Source: Antedon mediterranea
Lineage: Eukaryota > Echinodermata > Crinoidea > Comatulida > Antedonidae
NCBI RefSeq assembly: GCF_964355755.1
Contig: NC_092676.1
Coordinates: 9,158,288 to 9,222,287, forward strand
Length of the DNA: 64,000 bases
Direction: 5' to 3'
In this document: positions 12,443-23,894 of the stretch, piece after piece
How the letters are laid out: each line of letters opens with the position of its first letter
Numbering within the stretch: the stretch's first letter is position 1
The notes under the pieces: model-generated
Told to the model about the DNA's origin: nothing
Database searches by the model: none
The model's input: the letters and a program-made list of their open reading frames with translations, nothing else
Translations under genes and position numbers: made by a program

Positions 12443-13095
12443 AACTTTTTAGGTAGTTCAAATTCAGGTTCACTTGCAATATTCTGTAAACTAAGAATTT
12501 GTTGCTCAAGAGACCAGTTTCTTTCACTCATTTCTTTAAAAGCTTTACTAAGGTGAACAAAATTTGAATGGATTTCTTGAATTAGTGTAGCTGTTGTTTT
12601 AATTCAGAAACTTTCTCATCAGTTTGCTTTATTTTCAGCTTTAGTGATGGGATATGGTCCCATTATTTAGGTGTTTGAGTTGAACAATCAATTGCTTTCA
12701 CAAACTCAGAGGATTTACAATTCTGACTGTATTCGTTGAGTGTTATTTCTTCAATTAACGGCGCTGTTCCAATATTTAGCTCGTCTTTTTTTATTTCCTT
12801 TCATAATCATAGCTTAATTTTCTGAATAGATCAATATTATCAGGAGTCGATGTTTCAAATGCAAGCCTATCAAAATGACTTCTAAGTTCATCATATGCAA
12901 AGCCATAAAAGCTAGAGTTTGTTATATCTAGAATGCTTGGAGCTTTTATATGACCATAGCTAGGCCACTAGTTTTCCATTGTTAGCTTTATTTGAAATTG
13001 GGCGGAAAAAGCTTGTGTACTTACTTGAACAATAGAAAGCTGGTGCATCAATTGTTCTTGCTTGAGCCTAAGATCCTCAACATGAAAAAACACTT
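12423..13095 (-). pseudogene. Decayed coiled-coil coding remnant (unit 1)
   Basis: The minus strand encodes, in order, VEDLRLKQEQL, SSFYGFAYDELRSHFDRLAF, then after a frameshift LNIGTAPLIEEITLNEYSQN, KLKIKQTDEKVSELKQQL and, after another shift, HLSKAFKEMSERNWSLEQQI and ELPKKLGIAKLRK. Heptad-like Leu/Glu/Gln/Lys spacing suggests coiled coils. Unit 1 has a TAG at the EN-W position where units 2 and 3 read CAG/TGG. I do not recognise the family; a retroelement ORF1/gag-like protein or a processed host gene are both possible. Confidence 0.45.
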
Positions 13096-13285
13096 AATAT
13101 CCTGCTTATAATATTGACTTTGACAATAAAAATTACATCTCCATGTTGAGAAAACAACAGTTTAGACAATTTATCAGTCACTAGCTGGTAGAAAGTTGAA
13201 AACTAATTTATAGAGAAGATTTTTCAATAGCTTTTTTCAAGAGCTTCTTGGCTTGGCTAAGACTGTCGAAACTGGTTTTAATTAA

Positions 13286-13833
13286 AGATGTATTGTCCCT
13301 TTGACTAATTCCAAAAAAATAAAAAATAAAAGATTTCAAAAAAAGGTGGGTCATTTTGAAGTATCATAATAGTTATTAACTATCACCAAAAATGTTTCGA
13401 AAAAAAAAAATTTTTAACTGAAATACAGACGTTTTTTTGTTAAAAAAATAACTTTGACTTCCAGTCAAAGTTTTCAATCAAAACATATCCCATAATGAAA
13501 CGCGTTTGTTTGGCTACTCTGTATGCATAATCATAAAACTTCCTCATGATCTGTGTGAAAATACCTTCTTAACCGTGACGAGTTGTAAACAATCCTAATT
13601 TAGCATATGCATAATGCGTACTCATGGTTTGAAATCTTTGTTTACTTTCGCTCGTGACGATTTTCCAGATGAAATGTAATCAAACTAATTTACCTGTTAA
13701 TTACGTAAACTTGTTGTTTTTGGCTCAAATTTTCGACTTAAAGTGAATAACTTTAATATTACTTTGATATGGCCACTTTAAATTTAGAATATTTTGACCT
13801 TCATTTTTTTGTGTTTCAAGGGACAATACATCT
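13286..13833. mobile_element. 548-bp MITE with TTAA target duplication (unit 1 only)
   Basis: The terminal inverted repeat is AGATGTATTGTCCCTT, with TTAA on both sides (13282-13285, 13834-13837). Units 2 and 3 show the empty site, ggttttaaTTAAttaatttt, so the insertion and its 4-bp duplication are defined exactly. TTAA targeting fits piggyBac-like or similar transposases, but the ends do not begin with the CCC typical of piggyBac. There is no coding capacity. Confidence 0.85.
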
Positions 13834-14215
13834 TTAATTAATTTTATCCTAAAAAAGTACAAGATTGCCCATATATTATAGGCTATCTAGGACCAGGTTC
13901 TTTCTATAAATATATGCTAGGCTATATTTATATGTAACTCGGCGTTTACGTCAAAAAAACATGAGCCTGGTTTTTATTTAGTAGGCCTAGCCTAGTCGAC
14001 AACATCATTCCCGCACTTCCATCGTTCATTTTATAAGTAGTCCGTTCTAAATAAAAGGGCCTACCCTAGGCCTAGCTAGCTAGGCTTACCTGCCCATTAG
14101 GCCTAGCCTAAATTGTAGTCATCAGAAAGAGCACTAATCAAAAAACAGATACACAACAAGTAATCAATGATATATCAATAATTTAACACACAAACAGAAA
14201 ATGAAACCAACTTAC

Positions 14216-14350
14216 AGTATGTTTAGAACGGGGCTAAGCTTGCAAACAAATACTGTGTAGGCCTACTACTCTCTCCGCGAGCGTAAACATTATTTAATCC
14301 ACATGTGTTCGGTCATAGAGAAAAGTTTACTTTCTATTGACTATGGTTCG
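14216..14350 (-). promoter_or_regulatory. Candidate 5' noncoding exon and promoter region of PFAS copy 1
   Basis: The first coding exon is preceded on the minus strand by a good acceptor (tttttttaaag|aatATG), so an upstream noncoding exon is expected. A strong donor, CATACT|GTAAGTTGG, occurs at 14210-14215, just below a locally less AT-rich stretch (ctctctccgcgagcg, about 14268-14282). The 3' end of the proposed exon is set by this donor. The transcription start is not visible and no convincing TATA box was found. From about 14.35 kb to 14876 nothing else was recognised. Confidence 0.3.
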
Positions 14351-14876
14351 GTACGGTCTGATGATTTTGAAGAGCGCCACCAATAATTTAGTAAGTGAGT
14401 CAAAAGGTTGATACGAAGAATTAATAATGTCATTGAATGATATAATAATTGCATAATAATAAAGTAATACTAATTATAATCGAATGAAGAAATGATACAT
14501 TTATTCTATAATATCATTCGTAATAAAAAATATTTACACAATTACGATTATTGACTCATTTAAAATCATGAACGACGCGAGTTGCGAACCTTTCAATTGA
14601 TTTGATTAAAAATGACTATAGGAGGCTCCAAATATCTACGAAATATGTTATCCGAGATACAGAACAAAGAATTTGTAACTTCCAATTGAATATTTTTAAT
14701 GACAGTAAATATGAAAATGTGTGTGTTTATTGGAGTGTGCATATCCATTCAACAGTATCGACTGTAAACATCGTGAGGTGGTTTCCACATTCGTATGATC
14801 AAACGGTAGCCTACAGGGTATGATCAACTAGCGTTCGTGTTCCCACCTATAATCATCCATTCATAGAAGTACTGAT

Positions 14877-17800
14877 CATTAGGCGCAGGAGCCCCGGATA
14901 GCGTTACGAAGTCGTTAACTCTGTCAGCCCATGGTCAACCCAACTAATGTGTTTTTCCCAAGGACAACTTATCAATAACTAAACTTTGTCACCACCCATA
15001 AGTGTGCTGTTCATTTTCTATTGACCAATGAACACCAATGTAACTGGACCTGAGTTTCTTGCTATTCGACCTTGGGTGCAAATTATACAATTAATTGATG
15101 TTAAGGCCACTGACTACTCTTTTCTGTATAGAAACACTGAATTGACTGAATAATAAGAAAACCCTACAATAATTTCTACTACTACTTGATATGGTGTTAT
15201 ACAAGAACTATATTAAAAGAATTGAATGTATGGAGAATGAAAAGTTAAACGTTATAACTTATATGTAAAACATCACTTAGATGATATCTATCAGATATAT
15301 CATTTTCTAAAAATTGTTTCATTAGTTAGAATAGATCACGGAAAACCAATACTGATCTGGACTCGGAAATTCAAAATGTAGCAGACAACGTTTCACCAAT
15401 GACAACTTTCAAGACAAATAAAGTATCATAATTATCATGATATCCATTTTTATTTAATAACGATAAATGGATATAAATATTTCGTCTTTTTTGTTATTTT
15501 GTGATGGAAAATATATTGAGTGAACATTGGCACTAAGCTTAAATGTTCCCCGTCCCCTTAATGTCCGCTTTATAGGAGTGTCCCCTCAGTAAGGATTTGC
15601 TGTTTTTCCCCTTAATAATAAATTATGATGTCCATCTTATCCTCTCAATTTTAATGTGCTACACCCGATAATAGAATACACATCTAGCTCGTGTGTACTT
15701 TAAAGAACCTAGTACATCTTTCGAGACGAGTGGGGGGGGGGGGGGGTTACCCCGGTGTATTAGTACATCACAGCCACTGATCACCAACTGGGCCCTCTGG
15801 GAGACCAGTCTTTGACTGAAGAGGTTACCCAGTATAAATATATATTTCAATTCAATTCAATAGAATAACTGTACAGTAGGCTCCCATTTGATGCAATGTG
15901 TTACCCAATGTGCTCAATTTGATTGTGCTACCCAAATTCATGCTATCCATTTGAAATGATTTGCTATCCATTTGAAAGAATGTGCTACCCGATAATCCGT
16001 ATAGAATAATGTACAGTACAATTATATCCATTTGATTGTGCTACCTAATGTGCTATCCATTTGAAATAATGTGCTATCCATTTGAAAAAATTTGCTATCC
16101 ATTTGAAAGAATGTGCTACCCGATAATCCGTATAGAATTGTACAGTACAGTACTATATCCATTTGATTGTGCTACCCAATGTGCTATCCATTTGAAAGAA
16201 TGTACTATCCATTTGAAAGAATGTGCTACCCGATAATCCGTATAGAATAATGTACAGTACTATATCCATTTGATTGTGCTACCTAATGTGCTATCCATTT
16301 GAAAGAATGTGCTACCCGATAATCCTTATAGAATATGTACAGTACTATATCCATTTGACTGTGCTACCTTATGTGCTATCCATTTGAAAGAATGTGCTAC
16401 CCGATAATCCGTATAGAATAATGTACAGTACTATATCCATTTGACTGTGCTACCTAATGTGCTATCCATTTGAAAGAATGTGCTACCCGATAATCCTTAT
16501 AGAATAATGTACAGTACTATATCCATTTGATTGTGCTACCCAATGTGCTATCCATTTGAAAGAATGTGCTACCCGATAATCCTTATAGAATAATGTACAG
16601 TACTATATCCATTTGGCTGTGCTACCTAATGTGCTATCCATTTGAAAGAATGTGCTACCCGATAATCCGTAGGCTATAGAATAATGTACAGTACAATTAT
16701 ATCCATTTGATTGTGCTACCTAATGTGCTATCCATTTGAAATAATGTGCTACCCGATAATCCTTATAGAATAATGTACAGTACTATATCCATTTGATTGT
16801 GCTACCCAATGTGCTATCCATTTGAAATAATGTGCTATTTGAAAGAATATGCTACCCGATAATCCGTATAGAATAATGTACAGTACAATTACATCCATTT
16901 GATTGTGCTACCTAATGTGCTATCCATTTGAAATAATGTGCTATCCATTTGAATGAATGTGCTATCCATTTGAAATAATTTTCTATCCATTTGAAAGAAT
17001 ATGCTACCCGATAATCCGTATAGAATAATGTACAGTAGGCCTACTATATCCATTTGACTGTGCTACCTAATGTGCTATCCATTTGAAATAATGTGCTACC
17101 CGATAATCCTTATAGAATAATGTACAGTACTATATCTATTTGATTGTGCTACCCAATGTGCTATCCATTTGAAATAATGTGCTATCCATTTTAAATAATG
17201 TGATATCCATTTGAAAGAATGTGCTATCCATTTGAAATAGGCCTAATGTGCTATCCATTTGAAAGAATGTGCTACCCGATAATCATAGAATAATGTACAG
17301 TACTATATCCATTTGATTGTGCTACCTAATGTGCTATCCATTTGAAATAATGTGCTATCCATTTGAAAGAATGTGCTATCCATTTGAAAGAATGTGCTAT
17401 CCATTTGAAAGAATGTGCTACCCGATAATCCGTATAGAATGCACAGTACAGTTATATCATAGTTATATCCATTTGATTGAGCTATCTATTGTGCTATCCG
17501 TTTGAACTAATGTGCTGTCTGTTTGAAATAATTCAGGTTTTTTTTAAATATGTTTTGCTATCCATTTTAAACGTGCTAAACAAGTTACATATTTGTTGAT
17601 ATAAATTTGGGGTACACCACGTAGGCCTATATTAGTTCTGAAAAGAACTGTTGAGTTGCTTGACGTTTCGATTTAGGCCTACTCCAAAGTCAAAGTCTCC
17701 AAAGCTATTCCATCATGTCGTATTCGGGGAATCGCCCACAAGTGTTTTCTCAGAGAAGGGTATGTTCTGTATGGGGTTCTGTATGCTATTTGTTAATAAT

Positions 17801-18577
17801 GTACAAAAAATGAAATGAAAAATCATATTAATTATCGGTATGTACGGAGGAAGCTCGAACAAGACGAAGCGCGAAACAAATAAAAGCGCAGCGCGAAACA
17901 TCTGAAATGATATACAATTTCTCAAAACATGAAAACACAGAATATATTATATAATAATATAACTTTTTAATATTTCCAAAGGCTCGGACAAGGAAGAAGG
18001 GCCTTAAAAAACTGAATTGCTATATGTTAGACCACATTTCCATAACTTTTCAAAACTCATCGAACCCTCTGCTAGTAGGCCTAATTAATATAGGAGCGTA
18101 TCGACAAATCATTAGAGAAAAAAAAACATGGCATGAAGATGTAATTAATCAAACAACGGCCAAAGAATACCAACAATTTTAATTTAGTTTTCGATTCGTA
18201 ATTACTAATGTGGTGGACTAAGCCTAGTTTGAAACTATAGTGACCATTTATTTTAGAAAGAAAGATAGACAAATTTGTTTCCATCTCCATGTTATTGGTA
18301 ATACCAAGGCACTTTTCAATTAAAAATTCTGGCCTAGTATTCTTGCAAGGTCGTCACAGCTCCAGTTACAAAGGTCGTCACAGCTCCAGTTACAAACGGT
18401 GATACAAAGTGTCAATCATTTGACCAGTGAACAGCCCACTGGTAGGATAGTCCTTGAAACCATGAAACCGTCCGTAAAACACATTAATCACTCACATCAG
18501 TCATGCCGCTAATGGTTGAAAACCTCACTTTTTGGGGTTTTCAAACGTAACGCTATCCGGGGCTCCTGCGCCTAATG
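14877..18577. mobile_element. 3.7-kb element with perfect 32-bp terminal inverted repeats (unit 1 only)
   Basis: The left end, CATTAGGCGCAGGAGCCCCG..., at 14877-14908 is matched perfectly by its complement at 18546-18577. Units 2 and 3 lack everything between: actgat is followed directly by gaagatatc. No target-site duplication is visible on this comparison. The interior has no transposase-like ORF and holds a minisatellite (15885-17525), a G tract at about 15731-15746 and a 24-bp direct duplication (aggtcgtcacagctccagtt) near 18350. It is a nonautonomous DNA element of unrecognised superfamily. Confidence 0.85.
15885..17525. repeat. Two-tier minisatellite inside the TIR element
   Basis: The basic period is about 86 bp: gtgctatccatttgaaagaat, then gtgctacccgataatccgtat, then agaataatgtacagtac, then tatatccatttgattgtgctac. 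Around fourteen copies are seen. Within many copies the 21-bp gtgctatccatttgaaagaat part is itself repeated one to four times. Because 21 is a multiple of three, it produces spurious MCYPFER-repeat reading frames (16036-16236, 17317-17505). Confidence 0.9.
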
Positions 18578-19094
18578 GAAGATATCAATCTGTGGCAACA
18601 ATAGAATGGACCCGAGACCTGGCTATCTTCGACTTTAAAATAATAGAAAGTTTTGAAAAATTTGTTTCTAGAAATGTACGTTGTATGATGTATAGGCCTA
18701 TGTTTATTAAAAAATTGTTGTAGTTTTCTAAATTACATTGTACAAGTTGCGAAGAGAAAACTGTTATTTGATCGTAAGTTAACGTGTACATAAAGCAAAA
18801 CTATCCATCCATAGGGTCATTTATCTTTTGCTAATTAATCTCCTCTTGCTTGATTGCACTCAAGCAACAATACTACAATTGTAATAGCACAATGGAAGAT
18901 TAAAAGATAAACTAAATCACACAGTACAGTCTAAATACTAAAACAACTAAAACAATTCAATACAAAACTTAATTTAAAGTATTAGATCAGGCATCAAGTC
19001 TGCCCAAAATAATGATAAAAGTATGCACATCACTCACCTAAAATAGAGAGCCAATATCCTCATTGAGTGCATGGAGGTATACCACCATGTTGAG
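18578..19094. other. Intergenic sequence between TIR element and LTR
   Basis: No gene is recognisable. It includes an 8-bp-stem hairpin (ttgcttga-ttgcac-tcaagcaa near 18848) and, beside the LTR edge, catggaggtataccaccatg, which in units 2 and 3 is the perfect palindrome CATGGAGGTATACCTCCATG. Confidence 0.5.
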
Positions 19095-19703
19095 TGTAAT
19101 AAAAATAACTTCAAAACTTTAAGTGTACAAACTGTACAACGTGTAAATATCACAATCTTCTTTAACTTGAATTGTACTTTAAACTTAGTACTCTTTTAGT
19201 ATACCGTATATAATATATATATATATGTCTTTCAGTACTTTCAAATAGGTTCTCGAACTCAACGTTGTTCGAAATGTAAAAGTATATAAAGTTGAAATTT
19301 AATTAAAGTTGGAGTGTCCAGCACGTCCGATGGCAAGAGGCAAAGAGAAAGAAATCTCCCAAACATACCCTAATGTCATCCAAAATTGTCAAACAAGGTT
19401 TACCCCTATTGGTCCATTCTTGTTACTAGGCAAAACTCAAGAGGGGTAAATTGACCGATTGGTCAATTCCCAAATTTAGGACCTCCCATTTAAATAGATA
19501 AACATGTAAGAAGATTAAAACAGAACAAAGAGAATTCTTAAAAGGATTAATTAACAAAATGATTAAAACATATGCAGTTCCAAGGAAAAGCAATATAATG
19601 CAAACATCTTAATGCTATATTGATAAACAATCTTGCCCACCCACTGCACCCAGCTGCATTACATTGTAGGTACATTGGAAAATAATAACATGACAGGGTT
19701 ACA
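19095..19703 (-). mobile_element. Ty3/gypsy 3' LTR (unit 1)
   Basis: The minus strand starts TGTAACCCTGTCATG immediately after a purine-rich tract (AGGGGAGGA) and ends, by best guess, ...TTATTACA. The TG...CA termini and adjacent polypurine tract fit an LTR. The 3' boundary is uncertain. Unit 1 lacks about 30 bp near the start of the LTR that units 2 and 3 have. Confidence 0.55.
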
Positions 19704-22290
19704 TCCTCCCCTAACTTAAATTGCTACCCCCGGGAGCAAAAACACAAAATATCAAACATTACAAGTAGAGTCACCAGTCAAAGTGGAAAAAAAAAGGATT
19801 AAAATCGTTTCTGTTTAATTTATCTTGGTGAACAGGAAGTGTGATATAAACTCATTCTGCCTGGACACAATTTCAGTAATATTCACAATAACTTTTTCGT
19901 TATTAAGTTGATTGCTATAGTCTTGAATTTTTTGAAGAATTATTATAGATTTTTTTGCAACAAAATCTTTCCAGTAGTTCAAAAGTTATGATAAAATATC
20001 TAATTTTTCTGAGATATCCTTGTGGCTATTCTAATTATTACACATACCCCACTGCTCAAATGCATGTTGGCTATTCCAAACTTGCTGGCTAGTCTGAAGA
20101 TAGTACAGTTGGTAGGGATTCTCATAGAGATATTTTCACTATAATATATCTATGGCATTCTCAATGTGTACACATAAGTAATTAAATAATTCCTTGCTGT
20201 TGGAAGTTTATTTTTAATATCAATAAAGTAAATAACAAAATAAAGAATTAGCTATAATTATAACACATTTAAAATGAATGCCTTTTATAATTAGTTACCT
20301 AAAGTAACTTTACTCCACTTTTTTTTACATATAATATAATAATTTATTTGGAAGCTACACTTTTGAAACAGTGGCACACTTCTTGAATGAAGGTGCATCC
20401 AGAGTAAGTAAAATAAATAAATATTATTTAACAATAGGCCTATTAGTACAAGAGTCAACTTATTTGACAAAAGAACGCATTTCAATTAGTCAATTTACAT
20501 GTTGAAAAATAATCAAAATATTCATTAAGTACCTAAATATAATTAATAATTAATTTCACTTTAATGTGTTTTTATTATTCTGTGCCTGCTAATTTTTTAG
20601 ATAGACAATATAATGAACAAAGAACAGAATCCAATAAACATTAAAGGAAATGAACTAGGCCTACAGACCTATTGTTAATTGTAGACTCCTATGAAAAGAA
20701 ATTTGAAGAACAAAAGGCATAATGGGTGGAAACCATTATACAGAATATAATAGATGATATCAGTAATGTGTAAATGTACTGGTGGTGTAAAGAAAGGGTA
20801 AAACAAAAAGAGATATCTTTTGATTTGTTAAATCTAGGCCAGTAGGTAGGTAGGTCTGTTACCATGTTTGTTTAAAACAATCAGGACAGACGATGGACTC
20901 GGACAGCCAGGCCCATAAATAAAATAGGGAGAGGCTTAGGCCATTCCTAGACCTAACCGCAAAATAATCAATTAAACTCTTAAAAATCAATCTAACCCCA
21001 ATAAACTGAACTTAAATAATCTTTTCTATATCAGTAAAATTGTGCGTGAACTATAGTCAAAACCCGCTAAAAACTGGGGCCTGTCGCGTTGGGCCCAATG
21101 TGTTGGTAGCAGGCTACTTATCCATGTGTGTATTATCGTTGACATTTTCGTTGGAGATTTTCAGTGTAGTTTTGAAAAGAAATGATGTTAGTCTTATACT
21201 AATACTAAATTAATTAGATTATTTTACGGAAAATATATTTTTATTAAAATTATAATTTTAATCGCAGAAAATAGATTTTGGAGAGTATAATATAAATAAA
21301 AAGCCTGATTGATAACAAAATAATTGCATCACCTTTTATTTTAACCTTGTGAAATGCGATTGTGTTTTGAAACTATAGGGTGGGTGTTTTCCAATGTTAT
21401 TTTTAGTGCGCATATTTTGCTCACCACCGGCATCTGTGCTTATTTTTGAAATACTTAATAATAGATAAAATACATTTTAATATATAATAATATAAAATAT
21501 ATATTATATAATATAATTTTATTTATATGAATTTTATTGCGTATTTATTTTAAAATATGCAAATATGCCTCAATTATTAGTGACAAAGGACAAGGAAGCC
21601 CGGGTCAAAAACATATTCACACGTCGTCCACGATAAACACATTTTAAATTTAAAACAAAACATAGTAATTATTGTAATTTTGAATTGGTATAGGTCACAT
21701 CTTTAAAATATAAGTTTCCTAATAATTATCTTCTAATGATCATGAATTATTATTAAAATAAAATATACATATGTCACATGTCGCCCTGCCAAACTAAACT
21801 TTATGAAAGGAGCTTTGCGCTGCGTGTGTAAACTCTCCAGAGTCAGGAGAGTTAGCCTGCTAAACTTTACATTGGAAGAATAGGGATGGAGCTTTGCGTC
21901 CGCAAACTCTCTAGAGTCACGAGAGAGTTAGCCTGCTAAACTTTACATTGGGAGAATAGGAAATAGAGCTTTGCGTCCGTAAACTCTCCGGAGTCACGAG
22001 AGAGAGTTAGCCTGCTAAACTTTACCGGAAGGCGATTGTTTCGCCTGAACGGTTTTCTATTCAAAGCATACAGGCAAGCATTGCACTGGTAGGTGGGGGG
22101 AAGACAACAGATAGAACAGCATTCGTGTTCTAAGATCTTGGCTCTTTAAGGAAATTAAATATACTTTTCTAACTTTCAAAATACGTTATATTTGATGGAT
22201 TTTTACAAATCAAGGATAAATTTGTATGTTTTAAATACTTCTAAACACATTTATCTTGTTTAAAGTGATGAAATATGTTTCTGAAAAAAG
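19704..22290. other. Noncoding 3' internal region of the gypsy remnant (unit 1)
   Basis: This lies between the end of the pol frame and the polypurine tract. No convincing ORF was found; the 64-codon frame at 20291-20485 has no family features. It contains an AT-only stretch at about 21470-21530 and the 78-bp repeats at 21810-22030. At about 2.6 kb it is long for a gypsy 3' UTR, so it may hold a nested insertion I cannot delimit. The unit 2 counterpart is 41164-43748. Confidence 0.4.
21810..22030. repeat. Three tandem copies of a 78-bp repeat with internal dyad (unit 1)
   Basis: Copies begin gagctttgcg at 21810, 21889 and 21966. Each contains aactctccagagtca then gagagttagcctgctaaact, an interrupted palindrome (aactctc...gagagtt) that could form a small hairpin. 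Confidence 0.8.
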
Positions 22291-23640
22291 TTAGGATATG
22301 CTGTAAAAACTTGTAGTAGGCCTACACATGTTATCAGGGATGGGTTCAACAGACTGTGAAAGTTCAGTAATAGTAGGTTCAACAATAGGTTCAATAATAG
22401 GTTCAATATTAGGTTCAATAATAGGTTCAATAATAGGAGTATCATTAGGTAAATCAATAATGGGACTTGGAAGAATCTCGGTATCTTCAAAACAAAGTTG
22501 AGAAACAGACACAGGCTCAGGGCAAGGTTGGAGGGATCATGGTGCGGAATCTAAACAAGATTGCGGGATGAGTAGAGGTTCAGAACAAGATTGCGGGATG
22601 AGTAGAGGTTCAGCACAAGCCACAGGAGAATCAAGGATAGTGACAGAAAGTTTAGGACTGGGTACAGATGATACTGGGGAGTCAACTACAGCTGGCTCTA
22701 CATCTGTTGCAACTTCACTTGCTTCTTTAACATTACACTCACAAAAACTGGCGTGACTACAGACTCGATGCTCTCGTCAAAGGACGCATTTACAGGACTA
22801 CTATCAGTGGAAACATTTCCAGCACTAATATGAGATATATAGCAGGAGTAGTTTCATGGACAAATTCTTGGGCATCTACATTCAGCGGAAAATGGGGTGA
22901 AATGGAAGAAACTGTAAACGTTTCTACAGGGAGTGTGACTGAGAAGTCTAATGGGACTAGCATTGTAACCTCCTTCTCACTGGATTCACCACTGTCATCA
23001 TGCTCGCTCTCAGTGACATGAACTTTTGCCTTAGACCGCGTAATAGGGCGGTTTATCTTCTGTTTAGTAGGTTTTGCTGGTGGATCTTCTTTGTTTAAAT
23101 AGTCGATGGGCAGAAGTATGTTTCGATGTAGTGTTCGTAGGCCTACTCGACCACTATTTGATTCTGGCTTCACACGGAGTCCCACTGGTCAGCGAGTTTG
23201 TGTTTACCCTGTAGTCCCAGATTTCGAATCAACACTCGATCACCTGGATGAAGATCATTGACTCGTACTTTCAAATCATGTCGAACTTTGTTCTTGCGTG
23301 CTGACTTCGCTGCCTCTTCAGATGCCATTTGATAGGCAAGCGATAGTTGGTTTCTCAGATCGTTGACGTACTTTATGGGGTCAGCGTTACCAAATCCATC
23401 TGGGCTAATTCCAAACCGTAAGTCAACAGGAAGTCTCGTCCGAACATCAGAAAATAAGGTGAGAAACCTGTACTGTCATGCTTCATACAGTTGTAAGCAT
23501 GAACCAAAGCACTGATATAGCGACTCCAGCTTTCCTTCTTCTCGCCTTCGAGTGTATACCTAACATATTCATTAAAGTTCGATTAAAGCGTTCAGGTTGT
23601 GCTAGATTAAACTCACTCACTCTCTTAACTATCTTTTAAC
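22291..23640 (-). pseudogene. Ty3/gypsy integrase C-terminal fragment, frameshifted (unit 1)
   Basis: The minus strand encodes QPERFNRTLMNMLG, VHAYNCMKHDSTGFSPYF, FLMFGRE, then RVNDLHPGDRVLIRNLGLQG and GLRTLHRNILLPIDYL. These are the end of the integrase core and the C-terminal domain of a Ty3/gypsy pol. They are followed by a Pro/Glu-rich tail with EPIIEP and LLIPQSCSEP repeats. The catalytic D,D,E region is mostly missing (5' truncation near 23640). Unit 1 has lost about 5 bp in the FGREARLP codons (near 23436), breaking the frame. Confidence 0.85.
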
Positions 23641-23681
23641 TTCCCAGAGACGAGAAGTGTTTACACCTACTTGTTCATTCC

Positions 23682-23894
23682 TTGCAAGACATGCTTCCTG
23701 ATGATGTCATCATCATGTCAACCCAATCACCTGTGTCCTCTGCAAGTAAAAACGCACTTGATGAACTAGAAAAGGAAATAACTACAAAACTTAAAATTCT
23801 AACCGCTCACAAATTTGATGACAAAGTGGAAGAAGTGAAAGATGATAAAGAAAAAAAAAACAAAATCTGTAGAAGAGTGGAGGAAAGAGTTTAG
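23682..23894 (+). pseudogene. Small lysine-rich ORF, frameshifted (unit 1)
   Basis: Encodes MQDMLPDDVIIM... with a DELEKEITTKLK helix and a DDKEKKNK tract. A run of ten A (nine in unit 2) shifts the frame and ends it early. No family was recognised. It lies between the gypsy fragment and the unit junction. Confidence 0.3.

Noticed and set aside
15731-15746. Run of G as a G-quadruplex or regulatory element
   Set aside because: A single homopolymer inside a transposon is prone to sequencing error, and nothing else supports a role.
16036-17505. Open frames with repeated MCYPFER-like heptapeptides
   Set aside because: They are generated by the 21-bp minisatellite, whose length is a multiple of three. 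There is no start context, no conserved domain, and the frame breaks with repeat-length changes.
15885-17525. Regular repeats resembling a CRISPR array
   Set aside because: Repeats are contiguous, imperfect and of two nested periods without unique spacers, in a eukaryotic context without cas genes. This is a minisatellite.
20291-20485. 64-codon hydrophobic minus-strand frame repeated in all units (also 41753, 63245)
   Set aside because: It lies in AT-rich noncoding gypsy sequence. The hydrophobic composition follows from T-rich codons, and no start or splice context supports it.
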